From an archaeon (lineage in GTDB: Archaea; Micrarchaeota; Micrarchaeia; Anstonellales; Bilamarchaeaceae): a DNA stretch of 64,000 bases. Under the pieces are notes generated by a model. That model was not told the origin of the DNA. It saw only the letters and a program-made list of their open reading frames with translations, and searched no databases. The position numbers and the translations under genes were made by a program. The stretch spans positions 141,195 through 205,194 of the forward strand of contig JAGVNI010000008.1 of assembly GCA_020053355.1 (NCBI GenBank), read 5' to 3'. Of this stretch, positions 7,434 through 15,450 are shown in pieces; positions within the stretch are counted from its first letter, which is position 1, and each line of letters opens with the position of its first letter.

Positions 7434-7461
7434 TTATAAATATATTAGAATATTCTAATAT
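7434..7461 (+). promoter_or_regulatory. TATA box and palindromic operator of the ArsR-type gene
   Basis: TTATAAATA (7434-7442) abuts a perfect 20-bp palindrome, ATATTAGAATATTCTAATAT (7442-7461), which runs into the first ATG. A dimeric repressor bound here would block both transcription initiation and the start region. This is the classic layout for autoregulation by the ArsR-family protein encoded immediately downstream. Confidence 0.75.
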
Positions 7462-7462
7462 G

Positions 7463-7786
7463 ATGGACTCGGACATTTACCAATTGCACGCCGATATGTG
7501 CAAGGTCTTCTCTAACGCAACAAGGCTGAAATTGCTGAACCTTTTAAGGGACGGCGAGGGGCACTCCGTAAGCGAGATGCAAAAAAGCACCGGCCTTGGG
7601 CAGGCAAACCTATCACAGCACCTCGGCATTATGAGGCAAAGAGGCATCCTGTTGCATGAAAGGAAAGGAAGGAATGTCCTCTACCGAATCTCAAATCCCA
7701 AGATAACCGATGCTTTCGATATAATCCGCTCGGTCCTCACCGATAGTATTAATGCACGTGAAAGGATCCTTCATGAATCTAGGTGA
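7463..7786 (+). CDS. ArsR-family winged-helix repressor
   Basis: DNA-binding transcriptional repressor of ~107 aa. The helix-turn-helix core is clear: VFSNATRLKLLNLLRDGEGHSVSEMQ, the recognition helix GQANLSQHLGIMRQRG, and the wing GILLHERKGRNVLYRIS. No CxC metal motif of the arsenic type is present; one Cys (ADMCKVF) lies in the first helix. The tandem ATGs at 7460 and 7463 lie 22-25 bp from the TATA centre, so the transcript is probably leaderless; the second ATG is chosen. The last codons carry the aggtga ribosome-binding site of the next gene. It probably represses the whole SHOCT-DsrE-methyltransferase cluster. Confidence 0.85.
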   Translation: MDSDIYQLHADMCKVFSNATRLKLLNLLRDGEGHSVSEMQKSTGLGQANLSQHLGIMRQRGILLHERKGRNVLYRISNPKITDAFDIIRSVLTDSINARERILHESR

Positions 7787-7790
7787 ACAA

Positions 7791-8396
7791 ATGAAACTGG
7801 CGTTAATTATCTGGTTGGCGCTCGCAGGCATGGTTTTTGCAACCATGGACATAAACGAGCAGAATACGGCAAAACAGATCATAGGCTCCAATATCAGCTG
7901 CGACAAGCTCAATTCCTCGCAGCTCGAACTTCTCGGAGATTATTTTATGGAGCAGATGCATCCGGGGCAGGCCCATGAGGCTATGGACCAGATGATGGGC
8001 GGAGAGGGATCGGATAGCCTAAGGAACGCTCATATTCAGATGGCCCTCGTTCTTTATTGCGGGCAGACGAACACGAGCGTTACGTATGGCGGCATGATGG
8101 GCATGATGCCATTCATGTTCGGCAGCGGCGGTTCTGGGGGTGGGATGATGAGTTATCCTTACGGCGGAATGATGGGTTACGACATGATGGGCTATGGTGG
8201 CTGGGGTTGGATATTCGGCCTTGTGTTTTGGGTCCTGGCGTTTATCACGCTCATTTTGGTTATATTCTGGCTTTCCCGGAACATTACCGGGGCTGGCAGG
8301 GCACTTTCCGCCTCAGAAATCCTCAAACAGAGATACGCGCGGGGAGAAATAACAAAAAAGCAATTCGACGAAATGAAAAAAGCCTTGGGGGAGTGA
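7791..8396 (+). CDS. Met/Gly-rich membrane protein with SHOCT domain
   Basis: Membrane protein of ~201 aa. An N-terminal signal-type helix (MKLALIIWLALAGMVFA) precedes an exported part, a striking Met/Gly/Tyr-rich segment (~100-140, with GGMMGMM, GGGMMSYPYGGMMG, YDMMGYG), one transmembrane helix (IFGLVFWVLAFITLILVIFW) and a C-terminal SHOCT domain (SASEILKQRYARGEITKKQFDEMKKAL). Methionine clusters of this kind bind soft metals such as Cu(I) or Ag(I) in other proteins; here that is inference. Start ATG 7791 is chosen for its aggtga site 5 bp upstream. A close SHOCT paralog follows 5 bp downstream, forming an operon under the ArsR-type repressor. Confidence 0.75.
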   Translation: MKLALIIWLALAGMVFATMDINEQNTAKQIIGSNISCDKLNSSQLELLGDYFMEQMHPGQAHEAMDQMMGGEGSDSLRNAHIQMALVLYCGQTNTSVTYGGMMGMMPFMFGSGGSGGGMMSYPYGGMMGYDMMGYGGWGWIFGLVFWVLAFITLILVIFWLSRNITGAGRALSASEILKQRYARGEITKKQFDEMKKALGE

Positions 8397-8401
8397 CGCC
8401 T

Positions 8402-8698
8402 ATGGAAAAAGACCGTAACATGCCTTTGTGGATTATTATCGGTGCATTTATCCTGTTATCTCTCTTCGCGGTATTTGGGATGGGGGGATTTGGCATGATG
8501 GGATTTGGCATGGGTTTTGGATTATTATTCATGTTGCTTTTCTGGGTGGTCGTCATCTGGCTTGTGGTGACTTTGGTTAATCCCGTCCAGTCTATCAAAA
8601 AAGACGATTCAGACCCGTTTACAATCCTGAAGCAGAGATATGCCAAAGGCGAGATAACGAAAAAACAGTATGAGGAGATGAAAAAAGACCTGGAATAG
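8402..8698 (+). CDS. Small membrane protein with SHOCT domain
   Basis: 98-aa membrane protein related to its upstream neighbour. Two hydrophobic segments (WIIIGAFILLSLFAVF and LLFMLLFWVVVIWLVVTLV) flank a Gly/Met/Phe-rich turn (GMGGFGMMGFGMGFG), followed by the C-terminal SHOCT motif FTILKQRYAKGEITKKQYEEMKKDL. SHOCT domains are short oligomerisation modules at protein ends. Start ATG 8402 follows a gggggag site provided by the end of the previous gene. It probably forms a membrane complex with the larger SHOCT protein. Confidence 0.8.
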   Translation: MEKDRNMPLWIIIGAFILLSLFAVFGMGGFGMMGFGMGFGLLFMLLFWVVVIWLVVTLVNPVQSIKKDDSDPFTILKQRYAKGEITKKQYEEMKKDLE

Positions 8699-8715
8699 CC
8701 ATATGGGGGATCTGC

Positions 8716-9036
8716 ATGAAACTTGGGATTGTGATTTCAACCAGCGACATTGAAGCTACCTGGAATGCCTTCAGACTCGCGAACTTCTCGAAAAATGAAG
8801 GCGACGATGTGTTGGTTTTCCTTGTAGGAAAAGGCGTCGACTATGAGGAAAAAAGCGCAGAGCACTTTCCTGCAAAGAAAGAGGCGGAGAAATTTGCGTC
8901 AGCAGGCGGCATAATCCTCGCGTGCGGCACCTGCCTCAAGCTTAGGAACAAAGAAGGCGATTATCTATGTCCCATCTCCTCAATGAAAGACCTTTACATG
9001 CTGGTGAAAGAGAGCGATAAAGTCGTATGCTTCTGA
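8716..9036 (+). CDS. DsrE/DsrF-like protein
   Basis: 106-aa protein of the DsrE fold, small Rossmann-like proteins that often carry or transfer sulfur via cysteine. The N-terminal strand and first turn fit (KLGIVISTSDIEATWNAFRLANFSKNEGDDVLVFLVGKGVDY). The conserved Cys region is IILACGTCLKLRNKEGDYLCPISS, with candidate catalytic cysteines in ACGTC. Start ATG 8716 follows ggggga. It lies in the ArsR-controlled cluster, 17 bp after the second SHOCT gene and 19 bp before the methyltransferase gene. A sulfur-relay or sulfide-response role is plausible; the substrate is unknown. Confidence 0.8.
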   Translation: MKLGIVISTSDIEATWNAFRLANFSKNEGDDVLVFLVGKGVDYEEKSAEHFPAKKEAEKFASAGGIILACGTCLKLRNKEGDYLCPISSMKDLYMLVKESDKVVCF

Positions 9037-9055
9037 AGAATGCGAGGTAGAGGAT

Positions 9056-9721
9056 TTGAGAAGAAAGCTATCGAAACCAGCAGAAGCGGATAATGCAAAG
9101 GTTCAGGAACAGGGCCATGCTCCGCTGCTGGAAAAATTCATCCGCTTCTGTGAGAGCGATTTTGGAAAGCAGGCGATGGACCTGGAAGCAGCTTATCTGC
9201 GCAGGGAGCTTTCAGGCTGCGCTAGGATACTTGATGTTGGTTGCGGCATCGGAAGCATCGAACAGAGGCTGCCGGAACTGAATGTAACCGGCCTCGACAG
9301 CTCTGAAGAGATGCTTATTGAAGCGCGGAAAAGAAGCGATAAGACATTTGTGAAAGGAGAATCATCCAGCCTGCCATTTGCTAATGGCTTTTTCGATGCT
9401 GTTTTCATGGTAACTACGCTAGAATTCCTAACCGATTACAAAAAAGCCCTCGATGAAGCTGCACGGATTCTGACAAATCGCGGCAGGCTGGTTGTCCTGA
9501 TGCTCAACCCGGACTCAGGCTATTTCAAAGCCCACTACGCGAAAGAAGGCGATTATTTCAGGAATATCAAACATAGCGGATACGCCGGCATCGCAACTTA
9601 TGCGTCAGCACTTTTCTATACGAGCATGGAGTATTTCCTTGGCGTAGACGGAGAAAATGTTTCTGTGCAAGGAGACCGCAATTCCGCAGCTTTGTTTGTA
9701 ATAAAAGGGAGGAAACGCTAG
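9056..9721 (+). CDS. Class I SAM-dependent methyltransferase
   Basis: 221-aa cytosolic methyltransferase of the Methyltransf_11/UbiE type. Motif I is ARILDVGCGIGSIEQR, motif II contains VTGLDSSEEMLIEAR, the post-motif acidic loop is SSLPFANGFFDAVFMVTTLEFLTD, and motif III has ARILTNRGRLVVLML. The acceptor is not deducible. The start is TTG 9056, preceded by gaggtagagg. It follows DsrE by 19 bp and is the last gene of the ArsR-led run; the next gene has its own promoter. The position suggests modification of a metal, sulfur compound or small metabolite handled by the cluster, but this is only context. Confidence 0.85.
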   Translation: MRRKLSKPAEADNAKVQEQGHAPLLEKFIRFCESDFGKQAMDLEAAYLRRELSGCARILDVGCGIGSIEQRLPELNVTGLDSSEEMLIEARKRSDKTFVKGESSSLPFANGFFDAVFMVTTLEFLTDYKKALDEAARILTNRGRLVVLMLNPDSGYFKAHYAKEGDYFRNIKHSGYAGIATYASALFYTSMEYFLGVDGENVSVQGDRNSAALFVIKGRKR

Positions 9722-9754
9722 TTCTTTGTTTTCCAATCAAGGCAGAAAAATGAT

Positions 9755-9765
9755 CAATATTAAAT
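9755..9765 (+). promoter_or_regulatory. TATA box deciding the HypC-HydE start
   Basis: caatattaaat is centred ~28 bp upstream of GTG 9789. This supports a leaderless transcript starting at GTG 9789 rather than at the upstream ATG 9750 or the far frame start at 9726, and gives the protein the Met-Cys N terminus expected for a HypC domain. Confidence 0.6.
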
Positions 9766-9788
9766 TCCCCTTCGCCCTAACCTTATCT

Positions 9789-11075
9789 GTGTGCTATGCC
9801 ATTCCGGGCAGGGTGGTCTCTGTCGAAGGGAAGACGGTCGTTGTGGACTATTTCGGCGAGACGAGGAAGGCCCATGCCGTGGACTGCCCCGTGCGGCCAG
9901 GCGAATACATCTATGCGCAGGGCGGGATAATAGTAGGCCAGATATCCGAAGCAGAGGCGCTTCCGATACTGGCGGCTTGGAAAGAGCGGTTCTTCGAGCT
10001 GAAGAAGGTGGACGCGGAGCTTTCGTCCGCCTCTACCGAAGCCCGTGGCGCTCTCGGAGCCGCAATAAAGAAAGCCATGGCGGGTGAAGCCCTCAGCCGG
10101 GAGGATATGCTGGCCGTCCTCTCTACGCGAAACCCCGCACAACTCGAAACCCTATACTTCGCGGCCAACAGGCTTAGGAAAGAACGGCTGGGCAACGCCT
10201 GCTGCGTACATGGCATCCTGGAATTCTCCAACCACTGTAGGAATGATTGCCATTACTGCGGCATCCGCTGCGGCAACCGGACGCTCAAACGCTACCGGAT
10301 GGATGCGGAGGAAATCTTCGAGGCGGTCGGTCATGCCGCCGACAAGCTCGGCTTCAAGGCAATCGTCCTCCAATCAGGCGAGGATTCATTTTACAAAGAC
10401 GAAATGCTCGCTGCCATCGTCAAGAAGCTGCATGAGAGGTTCGGGATCCTCATCACGCTGAGCATCGGCGAGCGCAGCAGGGAATGCTATCGCAGACTAT
10501 ACAAGGCCGGTGCATATGGCGCGCTCCTCCGCTTCGAGACCACAAACGAGGCGCTTTACTCCCGACTGCGGCCAGGCAAGAAGCTCGCTGACAGGTTGGA
10601 GCTGATAAAATGGCTAAAAAGGATGGGTTTCGTCCTCGCGACGGGATTTCTCATAGGCCTTCCGGGCCAGACCGCAGAGGACACGGCCAACGACATCCTG
10701 CTCACGAAATCGCTCGGCCCTGACATGCATTCCTTCGGTCCGTTCATCCCCCACCCAATCACCCCTCTTGCGTCCGCGGCGAAGCCGGCCCAGGAGGACG
10801 TCCTCAAGGCCATCGCGCTCTCCAGGCTGGCAGACCCGCAGGCCAAGATACTCGTGACCACCGCGCTCGAGACCTTCGGCCCGGGTGCCAGGGCGGCAGG
10901 CCTGCTCGCAGGGGCTAACTCCCTCATGATAAACACAACCCCTCCCAAGTACCGGAGGCTCTACGACCTTTATCCTGGAAAGGCCGGGACGGATGAGCCT
11001 CTGGAGGATGCCGTCCGGAAGGCAGTGGAGCTTCTCCGGTCGCTGGGAAGGGCGCCGGCAGACCTCGGAGTGTGA
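9789..11075 (+). CDS. hydE: HypC-HydE fusion: hydrogenase maturation radical-SAM protein
   Basis: Two hydrogenase maturation modules in one 428-aa chain. Residues 1-65 match HypC/HupF, the small [NiFe]-hydrogenase chaperone: MCYAIPGRVVSVEGKTVVVD, with the invariant Cys2 exposed if GTG 9789 is the start. A helical linker follows. Residues ~135-428 match HydE/BioB radical SAM: cluster Cys150, Cys154, Cys157 (CRNDCHYC), ILEFSNHC before it, LQSGEDSFY, LSIGERS, LRFETTN, GFLIGLPGQTAEDTAND and INTTPPKYR. In [FeFe]-hydrogenase bacteria HydE processes the complex made by HydG on the way to the diiron cofactor. HydG follows with a 4-bp overlap, but HydF and a hydrogenase are absent here. GC is clearly higher than in the flanking 12.5-14.3 kb gene. 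PylB is an alternative relative, less likely next to HydG. Confidence 0.87.
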   Translation: MCYAIPGRVVSVEGKTVVVDYFGETRKAHAVDCPVRPGEYIYAQGGIIVGQISEAEALPILAAWKERFFELKKVDAELSSASTEARGALGAAIKKAMAGEALSREDMLAVLSTRNPAQLETLYFAANRLRKERLGNACCVHGILEFSNHCRNDCHYCGIRCGNRTLKRYRMDAEEIFEAVGHAADKLGFKAIVLQSGEDSFYKDEMLAAIVKKLHERFGILITLSIGERSRECYRRLYKAGAYGALLRFETTNEALYSRLRPGKKLADRLELIKWLKRMGFVLATGFLIGLPGQTAEDTANDILLTKSLGPDMHSFGPFIPHPITPLASAAKPAQEDVLKAIALSRLADPQAKILVTTALETFGPGARAAGLLAGANSLMINTTPPKYRRLYDLYPGKAGTDEPLEDAVRKAVELLRSLGRAPADLGV

Positions 11076-12445
11076 GTTTTATAGGTATGACGATAGATGA
11101 GAAGAAAATCCTGGGTATCCTAGCCTCGACCGAGCCTCCTGACGACCGGAGGCTGGGTTGCATCCTCGCTAGGGCGATGATGAAGAAAGGACTTTCCCTG
11201 GAGGAGGCCGCCGAGCTGCTCGCAGTGAGCGGAAGCGGACAGCAAGAGAAGCTTTTCAGCGCTGCCGGAAGAGTGAAGGAGGAAATATACGGCAACCGCA
11301 TCGTGCTCTTCGCCCCCCTCTATCTCTCGGACCACTGCGTGAACGACTGCGCCTACTGCGGATTCCACAGCAGCAACCTGGCGCTCAGGCGCAGACGGCT
11401 CACCATGGAAGCGGTCAGGGGGCAGACCGGCCTGATAATACAGATGGGGCACAAACGTATCCTGCTTGAGGCCGGTGAACATCCAGACACCTCGATAGAT
11501 TACGTGTGCGAGGCGATTCGGGCCATCTACGGTACGAAGGTCGGCAACGGGGAGATACGGAGGGTGAACGTCAATATCGCAGCCACGGACGTCGAGGATT
11601 ACAGGAAGCTCAAGGAGGTGGGCATCGGCACCTACCAGCTCTTCCAGGAGACTTATCACCGTGAGACGTACGGGAAACTGCATAAGGGGCCCAAGGCCGA
11701 CTACGAACGGCAGATATCGGCGCATGAGCGTGCATTCGCGGCGGGCATAGACGACTACGGTATCGGCGTCCTCTTCGGTCTGTACGACCATCGCTTCGAA
11801 GTGCTCTCCCTCCTTGCGCACGCTGCGTACATGGAGGAAAAGTATGGTGTGGGGCCGCATACGATATCAGTGCCGCGGTTCAGGCCGGCTCCCTCAGTGG
11901 TCTACAGTCCAGGGTTTCCGGTCTCGGATTCAGACTTCCTCAAGCTGATTGCAGTGCTCCGCCTGGCAGTCCCCTACACTGGTATGATCCTTTCCACCCG
12001 AGAGCCGCCGGAGCTTCGGAAGAAAGCGTTCGGGATAGGCATCTCCCAGGCATCCGCCGGATCCAAGACCTCACCTGGCGGCTACTCCGCCAAGGAGACC
12101 GGCCAGTTCGAAATCTCCGACCGCCGGCCTGTAGATGAGGTCGTCCGCGGCATGTGCCGACAGGGGCTTCTCCCCAGCTTCTGCACAGCATGCTACCGCA
12201 GCAAACGCACCGGTGAGGCTTTCATGAAACTCGCCAAGGCGGGCAACATCAACTTCCTCTGCCGCCCCAACGCGGTACTTACGTTCAAGGAGTTTATAGT
12301 GGACTACGCGTCTCCTGCAGCACGGGAAGAAGGCGAGAAAGCGATAGCGCGCGAGCTGGAGAGGATAGGGGATGCGGAGAGGAAGGAGGAGACCAAAAGA
12401 AGGTTGGGGAGGATAGAGAAAGGCGAGCGGGATCTCTATTTCTGA
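11072..12445 (+). CDS. hydG: HydG-type tyrosine lyase (CO/CN- forming)
   Basis: Radical-SAM enzyme of ~457 aa that in known systems cleaves tyrosine and converts the product to CO and cyanide on an auxiliary cluster, delivering an Fe(CO)2(CN) unit. The SAM cluster is Cys89, Cys93, Cys96 (CVNDCAYC in YLSDHCVNDCAYCGFHS). The HydG-specific C-terminal auxiliary cluster motif CX2CX22C is intact (Cys371, Cys374, Cys397; SFCTACYRSKRTG...CRPNA), which separates it from ThiH. Other landmarks are LEAGEHP, YQLFQETYHRETY, FGLYDHRFEV and HTISVPRF. The GTG start 11072 overlaps the HydE stop; ATG 11087 is possible. Downstream genes are unrelated, so the pair stands alone. Confidence 0.92.
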   Translation: MSFIGMTIDEKKILGILASTEPPDDRRLGCILARAMMKKGLSLEEAAELLAVSGSGQQEKLFSAAGRVKEEIYGNRIVLFAPLYLSDHCVNDCAYCGFHSSNLALRRRRLTMEAVRGQTGLIIQMGHKRILLEAGEHPDTSIDYVCEAIRAIYGTKVGNGEIRRVNVNIAATDVEDYRKLKEVGIGTYQLFQETYHRETYGKLHKGPKADYERQISAHERAFAAGIDDYGIGVLFGLYDHRFEVLSLLAHAAYMEEKYGVGPHTISVPRFRPAPSVVYSPGFPVSDSDFLKLIAVLRLAVPYTGMILSTREPPELRKKAFGIGISQASAGSKTSPGGYSAKETGQFEISDRRPVDEVVRGMCRQGLLPSFCTACYRSKRTGEAFMKLAKAGNINFLCRPNAVLTFKEFIVDYASPAAREEGEKAIARELERIGDAERKEETKRRLGRIEKGERDLYF

Positions 12446-12534
12446 ATATAGACTGTTGGGCCGCCTTATCGGCGAAGGAGTCGAAACCTGATGGTATTTA
12501 AATCGGGAATCCTAAAATAAATTCGGGAGGGGAA

Positions 12535-14328
12535 ATGCCGGATCAAAAACAGTTAGCAGCGACCAGTGTGAAGACTGCGGCGCAAGGAACAGTTTCAGTG
12601 CTACCCAAATTCAATTACAAACCCCTCTTAGGGGATATCCTGGAAGGAAGGATATGCAGATTGCCTGAAAAACTGAGGGTGGCTGTCGAGGGGCTGAACA
12701 GGGAAGCTAAGGCCAGAGGAAAAGAAGGGGAAATTAGGGCCGCACTAAAGGATTTGGGGGATATCGAAAACAACTACTTGCTGAATCATATCAACCGCAT
12801 TACCCAGGAACTGAAATCCGGGACGCTAAAAAATGGCGAGGATATCCAGATAGGCCGCCATCTTATGCGGGAGAGTCCGCAGGGTGCTGATTCAGTATTT
12901 TCAACGATAGGCAATTCTATCCGTATATTAGGAGAAGAACGTTGGAACACGATGGCAGTTCCGCAAAAGAAGGCATTCGTCCGAGGATCAATGCGGTTAA
13001 GTAAAAACCAGTGTCCTAAAGAGATACAAACTACAATGGCATCAGAACTTGAAAAAGGAACATTTGATGATATCCCGCAGGCCAAGGAAGCCCGTCTTGA
13101 AATAGAAGCGCAGAACACGGGCACACAGATCGTTGCGCAAATAACTCCTCTACAGATGTCTGCCGCAGCTCCGGCAGTCGCTCCGGTCGTTCAAAACGAA
13201 CCTGCATTAGCTCCAACTGATTCGTTCAACGATTCATGTTTTTGGCTTAGTTCCAGAAACGAGATGAAAAATCAACACTATCCGTCGCGGGAAGTGCTCT
13301 CAAATCCCCCACTTTGTAAATCGAAACTGGAAGACGATCGAGGGTTCTATTTGTTTGGGCAATTGATGCCGACTCCAGCTCCTCAGCAGGGAATATATCA
13401 AATGAACAATGAAAGAACACGATTTAGCGCAATGGCGATGACCAATTGCGAGACGCAACAAATGGGAAATAGAAAACAATCCCATTCGACAGCACAAGCA
13501 GAGGGAACTAAAATTTTGGAAATGAAAACCAGAACGCAGAGGTCTCTTGGAGTTGTTTCTGTACCAGGAACTAAAGAATCGACCAAAAAGGAGTTAGACT
13601 TAAAGGAAAAACCAACAATAGTCCGCGCCTCCAAGAATAAAAGACAGGGCGAACCCATAGAAGTTCAAACTCAAGATTTCGTGGTCAAGAATGCATGGAA
13701 AAAAGAGGTCAAAACCTCAACCAAATTTGAAGTAAAACAGGTACGCAAAAAGAAAACGCTTTCATTATATAAGAATGAACGGAGCCGTCGTTTGGCTAAG
13801 AAGAAGCAAGAACAGGTGAGAAAGAGGGAAAGAAAAAAGAAGGAAGAGGCGCACGAGAAAAAAGAGACTCGAGTCAAAGTCCGGAGTAAAGCTAACGAAA
13901 AAACCAAGAAAATGTTGGAAAAATGTGCCCACCTTGGGGAAAAAAAGGTGCGGGCCAAGGAAAAAGCTAAAGCATTGAAAGAGAAACGAAAGGAGAAATT
14001 GCGGGCAAAAGAAAAGAGACTGGATAGACGAACCAGATCACTGCAGTTTCAGAAGAAACCGAATGCAGCTAAGGCCAAAGCCAGATCTACTAAGCCTGAA
14101 ATCAAAGCCAAGAAAGTATCTAAGCCACAGGTGGTTATAAAATCAGAAAGTAAATCAAAGGCCAAAAATGATAGAACCCAGAAAGTGAGGGTGCCGGTCC
14201 GAAAACGCCCTCCGTTGGACGCGGTCAGACAAAGAAGGCGGAAACTCGCCCGCTGGCTGCTACTCAAAGATTTCCTCTTTCCCAAACGCCAACGAAGAGT
14301 AACACCAATACGGACCGCGGTTCTGTGA
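12535..14328 (+). CDS. Large Lys/Arg-rich protein, unknown
   Basis: 597-aa protein without recognised domains. Residues 1-~215 are mixed and may be folded; ~215-330 is Gln/Met/Ser-rich and probably disordered; ~330-597 is extremely basic, with runs such as KKKEEAHEKKETRVKVRSK and repeated KAKA/KEK motifs, predicting a highly charged helical or disordered tail that could bind nucleic acid. Start ATG 12535 has gggagggg just upstream, and a TATA box (gtatttaaat, ~12494-12503) precedes it. Base composition is more A-rich than the hydE/hydG pair upstream, suggesting different origin. The gene-free 14329-14589 interval shows nothing definite. Confidence 0.7.
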   Translation: MPDQKQLAATSVKTAAQGTVSVLPKFNYKPLLGDILEGRICRLPEKLRVAVEGLNREAKARGKEGEIRAALKDLGDIENNYLLNHINRITQELKSGTLKNGEDIQIGRHLMRESPQGADSVFSTIGNSIRILGEERWNTMAVPQKKAFVRGSMRLSKNQCPKEIQTTMASELEKGTFDDIPQAKEARLEIEAQNTGTQIVAQITPLQMSAAAPAVAPVVQNEPALAPTDSFNDSCFWLSSRNEMKNQHYPSREVLSNPPLCKSKLEDDRGFYLFGQLMPTPAPQQGIYQMNNERTRFSAMAMTNCETQQMGNRKQSHSTAQAEGTKILEMKTRTQRSLGVVSVPGTKESTKKELDLKEKPTIVRASKNKRQGEPIEVQTQDFVVKNAWKKEVKTSTKFEVKQVRKKKTLSLYKNERSRRLAKKKQEQVRKRERKKKEEAHEKKETRVKVRSKANEKTKKMLEKCAHLGEKKVRAKEKAKALKEKRKEKLRAKEKRLDRRTRSLQFQKKPNAAKAKARSTKPEIKAKKVSKPQVVIKSESKSKAKNDRTQKVRVPVRKRPPLDAVRQRRRKLARWLLLKDFLFPKRQRRVTPIRTAVL

Positions 14329-14589
14329 CATTTTTTAAAACACGCACTGGCTCGGAAAATAATACTGCCTGCCCCCGCCACCTCAGCAAGCTACGGGGTG
14401 TTAAACCGGGTTGGGAAAAAACGGGAAAATAGGGAAATCGCGACTATTTCGCTATCTGCATCATAATATATCCCTGAGGCCGTTTCACAAGCATCCCCGG
14501 TCCGGAAGCCGACGCGAGATTGAAGGCGGCATTTTATCGCCTCGATTAGCATTTGGTGTACCAGGAAAGAACTGCCGGGCCGGATAAGT

Positions 14590-15399
14590 TCATGGCATCC
14601 GATACAGCAGATAAACCACTCCCAGATAACCTAAGTAGCCCAGCACCTGAAGATCACTCGGGGCGCCGTCGTATCCCACCAGCCCCTTCAGGACCGAGCC
14701 TACCGCGCCATGGTCGTGGAGCGCCGGGTAAGAGCCATCCGCGTTCAGCGGCGGATTTATGTCATACACGTGCTCTATCCACACTGGAAGGATTTTGGCT
14801 TCCTGGAGCTCGTGCACCCCCTGCGAGAACAGTCCCGCCGCAAGAAGCACGAGAACGAGCGCCGTCACCCTGAAGAAGAGCCCTATGCTGAATTTAACGG
14901 CATACTCGAACACAAGGAAGCCCACGACCACAGCCGCCGCAATCCCGATGAACGCGCCAAGGAGCGAAAGCGCACCTGTGCTCGCGTATATGCCTGCCAT
15001 GAAAAGCACGGCTTCCACGCCCTCACGCAGGGTGGCGACAAGAGCGAGGAGGAATATGCCGCGCCCGCCGCCTTTTGCCAGCGCCGCTTTCGCGTCTCCG
15101 CGCAAGCGCTCCACGACGTTCTTCTGCCTGGCCATCCACAATAGGAGCCAGGTCACGAGCCCTGCGGTCACCACCATGAAAATGCCCTCGAAGAGCGGTT
15201 CGTTGCTCTCGAAATCCGCCCTGAAAGCCAGAATGGATCCGGCCAGGGCGATACTCAGCACGATGCCGGAGCTCACACCGAGCCAGACGTGTTTTTCCTC
15301 AGCTGCGTTCCCCGTCCGGTTCAGGTATGCCAGGATTATGCCTATGACGAACGCTACCTCCAGGCTTTCCCTGAACATGACTATGAATTCCGCGAGCAT
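14590..15399 (-). CDS. FTR1-family high-affinity iron permease
   Basis: 269-aa membrane permease of the FTR1/EfeU family importing iron. Seven or so hydrophobic helices are visible. Both diagnostic REXXE motifs are present: RESLE near the N terminus (FIVMFRESLEVAFVIG) and REGVE (LVATLREGVEAVLFMAG), the iron-coordinating glutamates. It is divergent from the DtxR-type repressor gene and shares its palindromic TATA box (15423-15428) and the operator-like palindrome next to it; the start ATG 15399 is 26-27 bp from that TATA, so the mRNA is leaderless. An oxidase partner (EfeO/Fet3-type) is not seen here. Confidence 0.9.
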   Translation of the reverse strand: MLAEFIVMFRESLEVAFVIGIILAYLNRTGNAAEEKHVWLGVSSGIVLSIALAGSILAFRADFESNEPLFEGIFMVVTAGLVTWLLLWMARQKNVVERLRGDAKAALAKGGGRGIFLLALVATLREGVEAVLFMAGIYASTGALSLLGAFIGIAAAVVVGFLVFEYAVKFSIGLFFRVTALVLVLLAAGLFSQGVHELQEAKILPVWIEHVYDINPPLNADGSYPALHDHGAVGSVLKGLVGYDGAPSDLQVLGYLGYLGVVYLLYRMP

Positions 15400-15420
15400 A
15401 AACTGGTATTAGGAGGCGAA

Positions 15421-15444
15421 CCTTTAAAAGTTAGGTGCACTTAA
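15421..15444. promoter_or_regulatory. Shared bidirectional TATA box and DtxR-type operator
   Basis: A self-complementary TTTAAA core (15423-15428) is 25.5 bp from ATG 15451 on the plus strand and 26.5 bp from ATG 15399 on the minus strand, so one TBP site can serve two leaderless genes. Next to it, TTAGGTGCACTTAA (15431-15444) is a palindrome with one mismatch (TTAGGTG/CACTTAA), like DtxR/MDR-family operators. It covers the initiation region of the repressor gene. Confidence 0.75.
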
Positions 15445-15450
15445 CAATAT

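Noticed and set aside
9726-9788. Upstream start for the HypC-HydE gene
   Set aside because: The extra residues have no HypC similarity and would include the TATA box; GTG 9789 gives the conserved Met-Cys start.
14329-14589. Possible tRNA or small gene in the gap before the iron permease
   Set aside because: GC-rich fragments are present, but no cloverleaf, TATA-start pair or coding frame could be supported.
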